The notes: generated from the letters alone by a model not told the origin. 20,592 nt of DNA from an uncultured Acetatifactor sp. (GCA_948896875.1 CAQUWW010000046.1:1-20592); one strand, 5' to 3'; counted from the stretch's first letter, positions 1-7,783 are shown. Numbers and translations are program-made.

Positions 1-1294
1 TCTTGCCGCTCTCAATTTTAGACATATCCAGCACATCATTGATCAGTCCCAGCAAGTGTTTGCTGGACAGCGCTATCTTGCGCAGGCAGTTCTGCACCTG
101 CTCTTCATTATCCATATTGGCGATTGCAATGGTTGTCATTCCCACAATGGCATTCATGGGGGTACGGATATCATGGCTCATATTTGAGAGGAATTCACTC
201 TTGGCCTGATTGGCATGTTCAGCCTCTCTTCGTGCCTCCTCCGCCACGCTGCGCGCCGCTTCCGCCGCCTTTCTCTCCTGGTTTGCCGTATCGCTGGCCG
301 CCTCCAGCTTACGCATCTGATTTTTCGCCATTTTAAGACTCTGGGCAAATATCAGAAGGAATGCCAGCAGCACAATTCCGCAGGAAAAATAGACGCGAAC
401 GGCCCAATCCCGTCCCATATCTGAAATCAGTGCGTCCAGATAATCAAAAGGCAGCTTCGTCACCAGATACCATTCACTGTACGGCAATCTGATGCAGTAC
501 ATATGATATTTTGAATTTGCTCCCCGCAGAACGGCGGAATAATCCTCATTGGCCTCGATGGCCCCCTTCAATTCTTCCACATATTTCTCAGCAGTCGCTT
601 TTTCCTGGATGCCAAAAGTATCATATATTCTGTCAAAATAATTATTGGTTGGAAATCTGCCTCCCCGAAATACGTAACTTCCATCTTTCCGGATCACATA
701 AGAATCTACCAGTGCATCTTCCTCATCCAGGAACAGGCTGCTGCTGATATAATCGGATGCAAAACCGCCTATCAATGAAATGCTTTCGCCTCCATTATCC
801 ATCCCGCATTGATAAACTGTCCCCATCAGAACCACGCCGTTACCGGCGCTGTCCTCCGCCGCCGCTATCTTCTGCTCGCCCTTATTCAGGCTCTCCAGAA
901 AAGGCCGTGGATCCAGAACTTCCACTTTATCACCGTAAATCATCTCAAACTGTCCGTCCGCAGAGCAGAGAGCCAGATAGGTAAATCCGCGGGCTCTGGC
1001 GCTATACTCCAGATCCCCCAGCAATTTCTCACGGTCATCGGTATCAGGATCAATCGTGTCGGCAATGGCACTCACCTGAGAAAGACGCAGTCCGATAACG
1101 GTCTCATAGTGCAGGACAATCTGTTCGTTCATTCCATTCATATAGAGCCTGCCCACCTCTTCAATGGTCTGCGTGCTCTTTTTATTCATATATATGGTCA
1201 ATACGGTAAATAACCCAACCAGAAGAATACAGACGCCAACCAGACTGACCATCAGAAAACGAATGGATTTATCTGTTCTTCGCTTTTTGTTCAT
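1..1294 (-). CDS. Membrane sensor histidine kinase with extracellular dCACHE-like domain (C-terminal part outside the window)
   Basis: I translated this frame by hand. It is open from the ATG at 1294 to the window start, about 431 residues, with no stop. Residues about 13-37 are one membrane segment. About 38-290 is a mixed, probably extracytoplasmic region with the size and position of a dCACHE sensor. About 294-316 is a second membrane segment, followed by an alanine-rich coiled coil (about 317-364). Then comes the H-box, FLSNMSHDIRTPMNAIVGM, with phospho-accepting His374. The ATPase domain, and any receiver domain, lie beyond position 1; H-boxes of this type are common in hybrid kinases. 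The start is set by GGGAGGAAG eight bases upstream. A promoter at 1343-1371 lets it be transcribed separately from the AraC gene behind it. The ligand is unknown. The kinase call is firm; the sensor-domain name is inferred from topology and size. Confidence 0.93.
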   Translation of the reverse strand, partial: MNKKRRTDKSIRFLMVSLVGVCILLVGLFTVLTIYMNKKSTQTIEEVGRLYMNGMNEQIVLHYETVIGLRLSQVSAIADTIDPDTDDREKLLGDLEYSARARGFTYLALCSADGQFEMIYGDKVEVLDPRPFLESLNKGEQKIAAAEDSAGNGVVLMGTVYQCGMDNGGESISLIGGFASDYISSSLFLDEEDALVDSYVIRKDGSYVFRGGRFPTNNYFDRIYDTFGIQEKATAEKYVEELKGAIEANEDYSAVLRGANSKYHMYCIRLPYSEWYLVTKLPFDYLDALISDMGRDWAVRVYFSCGIVLLAFLLIFAQSLKMAKNQMRKLEAASDTANQERKAAEAARSVAEEARREAEHANQAKSEFLSNMSHDIRTPMNAIVGMTTIAIANMDNEEQVQNCLRKIALSSKHLLGLINDVLDMSKIESGK

Positions 1295-1342
1295 TTTCAG
1301 ACTTCCTCCCAAAACACTTGTACCTACCTGAATCCTAATTGC

Positions 1343-1371
1343 ATTATAGCAGCCTTTTCCTGAAACAGCAA
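1343..1371 (-). promoter_or_regulatory. Sigma-70-type promoter of the histidine kinase gene
   Basis: On the minus strand, TTGCTG (1366-1371) is followed after exactly 17 bases by TATAAT (1343-1348). It lies between the AraC stop (1383) and the kinase ATG (1294), giving a leader of about 40 bases. Confidence 0.75.
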
Positions 1372-1382
1372 GAACTCTTTCA

Positions 1383-2141
1383 TCACTTGTGTCTGCTGTA
1401 CAGCTGTTGATACTTTCTGGGAGAAACCCCAAAATGCTGCTTGAAAATTTTGGAAAAATGGTATATGTCCGGATATCCCACAGAAAAACCGGCTGTTGCA
1501 GGGGATTCTCCGTAAACTGCAAGCAATTCCGCAGCTCTTTCCAGTCTCAGATGAATGAGATATTTTTGCGGTGACACCCCCATCTGCCTGCTGAAAAGTC
1601 CTGAAAAATAACTGCGGTTCAATCCCAGTCTCTCCGCAATCTGCTGTACAGTGATATCATTAATGTACTCTGTGTTCATATAATTGAGCGCCTTCTCCAC
1701 ATAATCTGCGGAGGGTCCTCCTTCTTCCAACAGGAGGCTGAACAATTCCCAGATTTTTGCACACATCTTTCTGCAGCGAATCATGTCTTCAAAGACAATA
1801 CCCGCTTCCGGACAGGAAACAATGGCTTTCTCCAATGGCGGCGGAACAGCTTCTTCCGTGGTAAAACCAATCCAAATATACCGCCATGGATTCTTCCCGT
1901 CTGCCTCGTAATAGGTTTCTTCATAAGGCGGAATCACGAAAATATCCCCCGGCTTTACCAGATAGCTGACATTGTCCCGCACAAATATGCCGAATCCGTA
2001 CACCACATAATGCAGCAGCCAGTGTGTTCGCACACTGGGTCCGAAAGCATGTCCCGGGGCACAGCTCTGACTGCCAAACTGTACCGGGTTATATCCTTTA
2101 TAATGTTGATCAATCACAATTTCCGGACTGTCATGCCGCAT
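1383..2141 (-). CDS. AraC-family transcriptional regulator
   Basis: A regulator of 252 residues. The N-terminal half contains a cupin-like sensing domain, including the stretch YLVKPGDIFVIPPYEETYY. The last 100 residues are a double helix-turn-helix AraC domain: DITVQQIAERLGLNRSYFSGLFSRQ for the first, then the typical FSVGYPDIYHFSKIFKQHFGVSPRKYQ. I chose the ATG at 2141, preceded by GAGGGAAAG. The frame extends to an ATG at 2213, but that codon has no ribosome site and lies in the -10 box of this gene's own promoter. The gene is divergent from the GH4 glycosidase, which starts 209 bp away, so it probably activates that gene in response to an alpha-galactoside or a related sugar. That target is inferred from position. 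Confidence 0.9.
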   Translation of the reverse strand: MRHDSPEIVIDQHYKGYNPVQFGSQSCAPGHAFGPSVRTHWLLHYVVYGFGIFVRDNVSYLVKPGDIFVIPPYEETYYEADGKNPWRYIWIGFTTEEAVPPPLEKAIVSCPEAGIVFEDMIRCRKMCAKIWELFSLLLEEGGPSADYVEKALNYMNTEYINDITVQQIAERLGLNRSYFSGLFSRQMGVSPQKYLIHLRLERAAELLAVYGESPATAGFSVGYPDIYHFSKIFKQHFGVSPRKYQQLYSRHK

Positions 2142-2211
2142 ATTCACTTTCCCTCTTCTTTCGATTTTATTCCGGCTTCTTCTCCCGGGAGTACAGGATT
2201 CCTTACCTGAC

Positions 2212-2241
2212 ATAATAACAAATTTTTATGACAAAAATCAA
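2212..2241 (-). promoter_or_regulatory. Promoter of the AraC gene
   Basis: On the minus strand, TTGATT (2236-2241), an 18-base spacer, then TATTAT (2212-2217). Transcription would start near 2205, downstream of the in-frame ATG at 2213. This supports the shorter AraC start at 2141. Confidence 0.6.
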
Positions 2242-2263
2242 TTCTTTTTTTCTCCTGTTCTGT

Positions 2264-2306
2264 TACAATAAAAACAATTTATTCCACATTATTTTCCAGG
2301 AATAAA
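2264..2306 (+). promoter_or_regulatory. Putative GH4 gene promoter -10 with overlapping inverted-repeat operator
   Basis: TACAAT at 2264-2269 is a reasonable -10 for the GH4 gene. No good -35 is present at 17 bases, as expected for an activator-dependent promoter. Just downstream is a perfect 8-bp inverted repeat, TTTATTCC (2278-2285) and GGAATAAA (2299-2306), with 13 bases between arms and a 21-bp centre-to-centre distance. It could be a protein site or a 5'-leader hairpin. Confidence 0.45.
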
Positions 2307-2350
2307 GTCGATCTGTGGGACAAAACAAAATAACAAAATTGGAGGTCAGT

Positions 2351-3670
2351 ATGAAAATCACATTTATGGGAGCCGGCAGTACCGTATTCGCCCGCAATGT
2401 CATTGGCGATTGTATGTGTTCGGACGTGCTAAAGGACAGTATCTTCGCCCTGTATGATATTGACGGAGAACGTCTGAAGGAAAGCAGAACGATTCTGGAA
2501 GCCATGCGCAATACAAAAGGCGGCTTTGGAAAGATTGAATGTTATCTGGGCGTGGAGCAGCGTAAAGAAGCGCTCCGTGACGCCACATTTGTCATCAATG
2601 CCATTCAGGTAGGTCTCTATGATCCCTGTACCATCACAGATTTTGAGATTCCCAAAAAGTTCGGCCTCAGGCAGACCATCGGTGACACCCTGGGAATCGG
2701 CGGCATTATGCGGGCCCTGCGCACCATCCCTGTCATGGAAGATTTCGCCCGGGACATGGCCGAGGTATGTCCGGATGCTCTCTTTTTGAATTATACCAAT
2801 CCAATGGCCATGCTGACCGGTTATATGCTGCGCCACACTCCCATTAAAACAGTGGGGCTCTGCCACAGTGTGCAGGTATGTTCTCAGGGGCTGTTGACGG
2901 AACTGGATATGGAAGATAAGCTGGAAGGCCGCAAAGAGCTGATCGCCGGAATTAATCATATGGCATGGCTGCTGGAAATCAGAGACAAGAATGGTGTGGA
3001 CCTCTATCCTGAAATCAAAGGCCGGGTAGCCGGCAAAATGGCAGACCCCGATTTCAAGGATAAGGTTCGCCTTGATTATATCAATCACTTCGGCTACTAT
3101 TGCACCGAATCCAGCGAACACAACGCAGAGTACAATGCATTCTATATTAAGAGTAAATATCCTGAACTGATTGAGCGTTATAATATTCCCCTGGATGAAT
3201 ATCCCCGCCGCTGCGTTAAACAGATTGAGTCCTGGAAAAAGGAATATGCCGAGCTTCTGGAAAACGGCGTCAAGGATCACAAGCGCTCCAAAGAATATGC
3301 TTCTCATATTATGGAATCCGTCGTCACAGGCATCCCCTACCAGATCGGCGGCAATGTCCTGAACACCGGTCATCTGATCTCCAATCTCCCCGAAGAGGCC
3401 TGTGTGGAAGTTCCCTGCCTGGTAAACGGCCACGGAGTACATCCCTGCCATGTGGGAGCGCTGCCCGTACAGTGTGCCGCCATGAATATGACAAATATCA
3501 ATGTGCAGCTGCTGACCATCGAAGCGGCTCATACCCGCAGGCTGGAGCATATCTATCAGGCGGCCATGCTGGAGCCCCACACCGCAAGCGAGCTGGACAT
3601 CGACAGCATCAAGAAGATGGTGGACGAGCTGATCGCCGCACACGGCGATTACCTTCCAAAATATCACTGA
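2351..3670 (+). CDS. melA: Family GH4 glycosidase, alpha-galactosidase (MelA) type
   Basis: A 439-residue cytoplasmic enzyme of the NAD+- and metal-dependent glycoside hydrolase family 4, normal length for the family. Visible features are the N-terminal dinucleotide-binding GAGSTVFARNVIGD (residues 7-20), the QTIGDTLGIGGIMRALRTIP stretch (109-127), NYTNPMAML (148-155), and the metal-site residues Cys171-His172 in GLCHSVQ and His203 in INHMAWLL. These motifs fit the alpha-galactosidase branch best; alpha-glucosidase or alpha-galacturonidase activity cannot be ruled out. GGAGG at 2341-2345 fixes the start at 2351, not the longer in-frame start at 2315. The AraC gene is divergent. No sugar transporter is encoded nearby, so substrate must enter through a system elsewhere. 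Confidence 0.9.
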   Translation: MKITFMGAGSTVFARNVIGDCMCSDVLKDSIFALYDIDGERLKESRTILEAMRNTKGGFGKIECYLGVEQRKEALRDATFVINAIQVGLYDPCTITDFEIPKKFGLRQTIGDTLGIGGIMRALRTIPVMEDFARDMAEVCPDALFLNYTNPMAMLTGYMLRHTPIKTVGLCHSVQVCSQGLLTELDMEDKLEGRKELIAGINHMAWLLEIRDKNGVDLYPEIKGRVAGKMADPDFKDKVRLDYINHFGYYCTESSEHNAEYNAFYIKSKYPELIERYNIPLDEYPRRCVKQIESWKKEYAELLENGVKDHKRSKEYASHIMESVVTGIPYQIGGNVLNTGHLISNLPEEACVEVPCLVNGHGVHPCHVGALPVQCAAMNMTNINVQLLTIEAAHTRRLEHIYQAAMLEPHTASELDIDSIKKMVDELIAAHGDYLPKYH

Positions 3671-3701
3671 GCCCTGACAAGCAGGAAGCTTGAAATCGGA
3701 C

Positions 3702-3739
3702 AAAAAATATGGCCCTGTAGACACCAAATCTACAGGGCC
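3702..3739 (-). terminator. Intrinsic terminator of tRNA-Leu
   Basis: A perfect 11-bp stem, GGCCCTGTAGA (3711-3721) and its complement (3729-3739), with a 7-base loop. On the minus strand it is followed by ATATTTTTTG, the U-tract. It begins only four bases past the tRNA 3' end. In the plus direction no T-run follows, so it would stop GH4 transcripts only weakly. Confidence 0.85.
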
Positions 3740-3743
3740 TTCC

Positions 3744-3827
3744 TGCGGAAGATGGGACTTGAACCCACACGGCATTGCTGCCACAAGATCCTTAGTCTTG
3801 CTCGTCTGCCAGTTCCGACACTTCCGC
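3744..3827 (-). tRNA. tRNA-Leu, anticodon AAG
   Basis: An 84-nt class II tRNA. The acceptor stem GCGGAAG/CTTCCGC is perfect with discriminator A. The anticodon stem is CAAGA/TCTTG with loop CTAAGGA, giving U33, anticodon AAG and G37. A long variable arm and a GTGGG/CCCAT T-stem around TTCAAGT complete the fold. CCA is not encoded; GGA follows the discriminator. A34 would normally need deamination to inosine to read CUU, CUC and CUA. Confidence 0.95.
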
Positions 3828-3851
3828 GTGCAATAAATCACTGCAAGAAGT

Positions 3852-3880
3852 ATCATAGCACTTTCCCCTCCCGCTGTCAA
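3852..3880 (-). promoter_or_regulatory. Strong promoter of tRNA-Leu
   Basis: On the minus strand, consensus TTGACA (3875-3880), 17 bases, then TATGAT (3852-3857). The start of transcription would be near 3845, about 18 bases before the mature tRNA. Confidence 0.85.
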
Positions 3881-3948
3881 CAAAAATATGCAAATTCCGC
3901 CGTTGTTCCGCCGCTGTCCGTTCAGGCAGCATTTTTCCAAACCTATCT

Positions 3949-5316
3949 CTATCTTTTTTCTTCTCCGGCACCCCTGTCCAGAATGCCGTTCAGCCGTGTG
4001 AACAGCATGGACGCCGTGACGGATGCCGCGATGATATCACTGACAGGCTCTGCCACAAACACACCGAACACCCGATCGGAGAACACATAGGGCAAAATGA
4101 AAATCAAAGGAATCAACAGTACCAATTTCCTCAGACACGCCATCAGCAAGCTGATTTTTGCCTGTCCCAACGCCATGAAGGTCTGCTGGCACCCAATCTG
4201 GATACCGGTGGAGAAAATGCCCGCCATATAGATCCGCATAGCCCAGACAGTGTATTCCACCAGCGAAGAATCACTGCTGAATATGCCTGCAAATACCTGG
4301 GGTATTAACAGCAAAAGCAGCCACATCAGTGTCGAATAGCCGGCACAGGCCAAAAACTGACACCGAAAAGCCTGTTTCACCCGCTCCTTCTTACCCGCGC
4401 CGAAATTAAAGCTCATAATCGGCTGACCTCCCTGGCAGATTCCCTGCAACGGCAATGTCACAAGTTGGCTGCAGGAAGAGATGATCGTCATGGCTCCCAC
4501 CGCCACATCACCGCCAAACCGGGATAAGCTGCTGTTAAAGCTGATATTCAGAATACTTTCCGTGCTCAGCATGACAAATGTGGATATCCCCAAAGCAAGA
4601 CAGGGAAGAATGACCTGAGACTCCAGCTTCATGTTACCTGCAGTCAGTTTCAGCAGCGTTCTGGGACCGCGCAGGAAACAAAGCACCCACACCGCACTGA
4701 CTGCCTGACTGATTACGGTAGCCACGGCGGCTCCCCGGACTCCCATATGACAGCCGAAGATCAGGATAGGATCCAGAATAATGTTACACACCGCACCAAC
4801 CACCGTTGTAATCATACTGAATTTGGCAAATCCCTGGGTGGTAATAAAAGGATTCAAACCCATGACAATCATGACAAACACAGTTCCCAGAATATAAATC
4901 CGCGCATAGGCCAACGCATAAGGCAAAGTCACATCACTGGCGCCGAACAGACGAAGCAGCTGAGGCGCAAACAGATAAAAAAGGATGGTCAGAGCCGCCG
5001 CAAAAATCATCAGTACTGTAAAACAGTTTCCCAGAATCTTCCGGGCGCCCTCCGGATCCTTTTTGCCCATGGCGATAGCCGCCCTGGGCGCGCCGCCGGA
5101 GCCTGCCAGCATGGCAAAGGCATTGATCATCATTAAAATGGGGAGAAACAATCCCACGCCCGTCAGCGCCGAAGCCCCTGCGTCAGGGATATGCCCGATA
5201 TAGATTCGGTCCACGATGTTGTATAACATATTGATCAGCTGTGCCACCACCGCCGGAATTGCCAGATTCAACATCAATTTGGGAATATTCCCGGTCCCCA
5301 TGTCCTGTTTTGCCAT
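3949..5316 (-). CDS. MATE-family multidrug/cation efflux transporter
   Basis: A 455-residue integral membrane protein with about twelve hydrophobic helices in two similar halves, the normal MATE size. Family-type stretches include the N-terminal IPKLMLNLAIPAVVAQLINM with NIVDRIYIGHI, GLNPFITTQGFAKFSM, ICQGGQPIMSFNFGAG in the middle, and the second-half QIGCQQTFMALGQAK. MATE proteins export drugs or metabolites in exchange for Na+ or H+; the substrate cannot be read from sequence. The start at 5316 has GGAGG nine bases upstream. It has its own promoter directly behind the binding-protein gene and is probably monocistronic. The leader contains a hairpin at 5340-5393. The last residues are basic and charged (RGAGEEKR), a normal cytoplasmic end. 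Confidence 0.93.
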   Translation of the reverse strand: MAKQDMGTGNIPKLMLNLAIPAVVAQLINMLYNIVDRIYIGHIPDAGASALTGVGLFLPILMMINAFAMLAGSGGAPRAAIAMGKKDPEGARKILGNCFTVLMIFAAALTILFYLFAPQLLRLFGASDVTLPYALAYARIYILGTVFVMIVMGLNPFITTQGFAKFSMITTVVGAVCNIILDPILIFGCHMGVRGAAVATVISQAVSAVWVLCFLRGPRTLLKLTAGNMKLESQVILPCLALGISTFVMLSTESILNISFNSSLSRFGGDVAVGAMTIISSCSQLVTLPLQGICQGGQPIMSFNFGAGKKERVKQAFRCQFLACAGYSTLMWLLLLLIPQVFAGIFSSDSSLVEYTVWAMRIYMAGIFSTGIQIGCQQTFMALGQAKISLLMACLRKLVLLIPLIFILPYVFSDRVFGVFVAEPVSDIIAASVTASMLFTRLNGILDRGAGEEKR

Positions 5317-5339
5317 ATGCCAATTCCTCCGTTTCCATT

Positions 5340-5393
5340 ACGCAGGACTCCTCTCAGAACCATTTTTCTGATCCGTTCCACATCTTCCTGCGT
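5340..5393 (-). promoter_or_regulatory. Predicted leader hairpin of the MATE mRNA
   Basis: The predicted leader begins almost at a perfect 8-bp inverted repeat, ACGCAGGA/TCCTGCGT (outer arms 5386-5393 and 5340-5347). Nested inside is CAGAA/TTCTG (5366-5370 and 5355-5359). The base of the hairpin ends about ten bases before the SD sequence. No U-tract follows, so it is not a simple terminator. Confidence 0.45.
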
Positions 5394-5404
5394 TTTCTGA
5401 TAGC

Positions 5405-5433
5405 ATTATAGCAGAAATGAAAGGCCATGGCAA
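5405..5433 (-). promoter_or_regulatory. Promoter of the MATE gene
   Basis: On the minus strand, TTGCCA (5428-5433), 17 bases, TATAAT (5405-5410). It starts 14 bases after the stop of the upstream binding-protein gene, so the pump need not be co-transcribed with it. Confidence 0.8.
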
Positions 5434-5446
5434 CCGGGCGTATTAA

Positions 5447-7372
5447 TTACTCCGCCAGATACATTTTCAGACCATCTTCTACCTTCTGTACCGTATCTTC
5501 TTTGGACTGGGCCCCATTCAGATAGCCTTCCAGAGCTTCTGTCAGCACTTCCTGAATCTTGGCGTCTTCTCCCGTGGGCTTGTTCAGTCCCTTGCAGATT
5601 TCCACCAGTCTCTGTGCCGTTTCCGGCGAAAAGTCTTTGATGGTGAACTCCACGAAGCTTCCATCCGCCTCGATCGCCGTTTCCGCTTCCGCATCAGAGC
5701 GGTCACGGCCGGCCAGCGCCTCCAGAGAGGCAGTATTGATGGGAAATCCACTGTAATAATCCGTTCCCTGAACAGCTTCCGAAAGCGCAAACTTCAAAAA
5801 GTCCTTTGCTGTGTCTTTATATTGGCTCTTCGAACAGATTCCCATCTGCATGGAAGGGATAAAGCTGTTCTCAAAGGCTGTAAATTCTCCTTTCACATAC
5901 TCTGCCATAGCGATTGGCGCCATACTTCCATTAAAGCCATCGGCTTCATAAAATGCCAGTTTTGCCTGGGAAGCCAGTTCCCACATATTAAAAGCACGTT
6001 CATTTTCGTCACGGGAAGCCTGTATCCCGCAATTTTCCGCAATTTTTTTCAGATATTCCAGGTAAGTCCCCAGAGTCTCCTTATCCAGCTGCTTCTCTTT
6101 GACCATTTCTCTGCAGAAATAGGGATAGAACCTCTCTACCAGCTCACCTACAGTCATAGGACCCATATAGCTGTAATCCGACTGAGACAGGAAAGCGGCC
6201 AAAGTCTCCATGGATTCCATATCACCGGCGGTAATATCTCTTCCCAATGCCATGGAAAAAGCAAATTGCAACGGCACCACATATCTGCTCCCATCCTCCT
6301 TCACATAGCTCTTCGTGATATTGGAAAGCACCTCTCCGCTCTCTTCCATGGGCTTCAACACATCATTAATGTCCTCCAACAGTCCCTTCTCCGCATAGGA
6401 TTCTATATTCAGATGATCCATCACCAGAATATCCGGCGCATCCTCCCCTAAAAGCATGGTATTCAGATTCTGATATACCGTATTGTAATCTGTCTCATCA
6501 TAATAATACATGGGATATGCCGCTTCCACAGTTATCAGTACCTCCGGATGGGCCTTATGGTAGCCGACTGCGGCCTGTTTCAGAATGCTGTTGTCATAGA
6601 CCGTATAAAGCCGCAGGGTCTCCTTCACCTCTGTGACAGCTTCCGGGTCATACTCATATTTCTTCAAGGTGTTGCCCCCTGCGCTAGATTGGAAAACCGC
6701 GTAAATTCTGCCGTCCTGTGTGGCAGTTATACCAGTGCACCAGCCGTCTGCCAGCGCAAATTCCGTCTCCACACCCTCCATCAGTTTCTCCCATTCCATA
6801 TTACCGGAAGCGTCTTTTCCCCGGAAAATGCCGTCTTCTCCCGCCGCAATCAGAGTGCCGTCAGGCAGCGCACAGAATTCCACTCCGGCGGCACTTTCAG
6901 AAAAGGTAATGGTCTCTGCGCCGCTCAGCTTTCCATCTCTGCACTTTTGAATTTCCATGCTGGCAGACCCAATGGAGCTTCTGGAATACAAATACACATT
7001 CTCTCCATCCGTCATCATTCCATCATAGTAATCCGTCATCTGTTCGCTCTCCAGCAGGCTTCCATCCTCTCCGTTCAGGATTTCAATGTTGGGTGAGTTG
7101 ATTACCACCAGCGTTCCGTTGTCCAATAGTGCCGCTCCCGTAATCATACCATATCCACCCCATTGTTCATTCGGAACCGTCCATCCTTGAGGCGTAATTT
7201 CCTGTGCTTCTCCTTCCCCGCCTTTCCAGAGGTGCGATTTGTATTCTTCCTCGCCTCCCTCGGTATAGCCGGCCACAAGATACCGGGAGCCGCTCTCCGA
7301 AGACAGCAGACGTATATCCAGCCAGTCACTGGCAGTAGGCAATTCCAGCGCCTCCATCCACCCTTCTGTCAC
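5447..7372 (-). CDS. Main part of a propeller plus solute-binding lipoprotein, cut from its signal peptide by a frameshift
   Basis: This frame of 641 residues opens with GTG at 7372, which overlaps the stop of the upstream fragment (GTGA). The first 250 residues or so are repeated beta-strand units of the type TGAALLDNGTLVVINS, CALPDGTLIAAGEDGIF and TATQDGRIYAVFQSS, which look like a beta-propeller. From about residue 255 it is an extracellular solute-binding protein: LRLYTVYDNSILKQAAVGYHKAHPEV, APDILVMDHLNIESYAEKGLLEDI, and near the end DFLKFALSEAVQG with YSGFPINTASLEAL, as in family 1 sugar-binding proteins. It has no export signal of its own, and the missing lipoprotein signal sits one frame away just upstream, so the two parts were once one gene. 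No ABC permease genes are adjacent. The broken state may be real or a sequence error. Confidence 0.85.
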   Translation of the reverse strand: MTEGWMEALELPTASDWLDIRLLSSESGSRYLVAGYTEGGEEEYKSHLWKGGEGEAQEITPQGWTVPNEQWGGYGMITGAALLDNGTLVVINSPNIEILNGEDGSLLESEQMTDYYDGMMTDGENVYLYSRSSIGSASMEIQKCRDGKLSGAETITFSESAAGVEFCALPDGTLIAAGEDGIFRGKDASGNMEWEKLMEGVETEFALADGWCTGITATQDGRIYAVFQSSAGGNTLKKYEYDPEAVTEVKETLRLYTVYDNSILKQAAVGYHKAHPEVLITVEAAYPMYYYDETDYNTVYQNLNTMLLGEDAPDILVMDHLNIESYAEKGLLEDINDVLKPMEESGEVLSNITKSYVKEDGSRYVVPLQFAFSMALGRDITAGDMESMETLAAFLSQSDYSYMGPMTVGELVERFYPYFCREMVKEKQLDKETLGTYLEYLKKIAENCGIQASRDENERAFNMWELASQAKLAFYEADGFNGSMAPIAMAEYVKGEFTAFENSFIPSMQMGICSKSQYKDTAKDFLKFALSEAVQGTDYYSGFPINTASLEALAGRDRSDAEAETAIEADGSFVEFTIKDFSPETAQRLVEICKGLNKPTGEDAKIQEVLTEALEGYLNGAQSKEDTVQKVEDGLKMYLAE

Positions 7373-7650
7373 ATCCGCAATTCTCTCAGCACAGTCTTAT
7401 CATTTTCTATCTTCGTGGCAAACAGATGTATTTTGTCTTCCTGTGTAAAAATCTGGCGGATTTTCCATTCCTTTAGTTCTTCCGGCAATCCTTCTTCCGC
7501 CTCCACATATCTGCCTTTTTCCGGCTCGGACATATCCTCTTGTCCGGCTGCGCCGCCTCCGGTCTCTCCCTTTCCACATCCGGCCAGACTTCCCGCCAGA
7601 AATACGGTACCAACGATTGCCGCTATCCATTTTTTTAATCTCAATTTCAT
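7369..7650 (-). CDS. N-terminal lipoprotein fragment of the frameshifted binding protein
   Basis: About 93 residues starting MKLRLKKWIAAIVGTVFLAG, with lipobox LAGC and lipidated Cys25, followed by a glycine-rich linker (GKGETGGGAAG) and an acidic segment. It runs into TGA at 7369, exactly where the frame of the large downstream part opens. The downstream frame has a stop about ten codons above its GTG, so the frame change must lie between about 7369 and 7402. The start could also be three codons earlier (ATG at 7659): GGAGG lies only two bases before the 7650 ATG, which is too close for normal use, while upstream of 7659 only the weak GGAACTGGA is seen. The leader just upstream contains the 20-bp inverted repeat. 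Confidence 0.75.
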   Translation of the reverse strand: MKLRLKKWIAAIVGTVFLAGSLAGCGKGETGGGAAGQEDMSEPEKGRYVEAEEGLPEELKEWKIRQIFTQEDKIHLFATKIENDKTVLRELRM

Positions 7651-7668
7651 TCCCTCCATTCCAGTTCC

Positions 7669-7758
7669 GCAGCAATCCGGCTGATGCCAATTTCCGCAGA
7701 GAATTTCCGGCCGCTTTTCTGCGTCCGTAATTTCTCTGGGCATCAGCCGGATTGCTGC
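7669..7758 (-). repeat. Perfect 20-bp inverted repeat forming a long leader hairpin
   Basis: Arms at 7669-7688 and 7739-7758 are exact reverse complements, GCAGCAATCCGGCTGATGCC on the plus strand. The 50-base interior adds a second stem, CAGAGAA against TTCTCTG, with an 8-base bulge on one side only. No T-run follows on either strand, so it is not an intrinsic terminator. On the minus strand it fills most of the predicted leader and ends ten bases before the earliest start codon. The outer flanks are similar (GGAACAGGAA and GGAACTGGAA), a hint of target duplication by a small mobile element. Function unknown. Confidence 0.8.
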
Positions 7759-7783
7759 TGTTTCCTGTTCCGTTCCAGAACAT

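Noticed and set aside
3744..3827. tRNA-Leu as an integration site for a mobile element
   Set aside because: No integrase gene and no repeat of the tRNA 3' end were seen in the window.
2429..3940. 503-codon minus-strand open frame opposite the GH4 gene and tRNA-Leu
   Set aside because: It is antisense to clear GH4 motifs, its first codons cover the tRNA and terminator, and the translation resembles no protein.
7369..7402. Programmed -1 frameshifting in the binding-protein gene
   Set aside because: The junction has no X-XXY-YYZ slippery heptamer and no downstream stem was found; mutation or sequence error is more likely.
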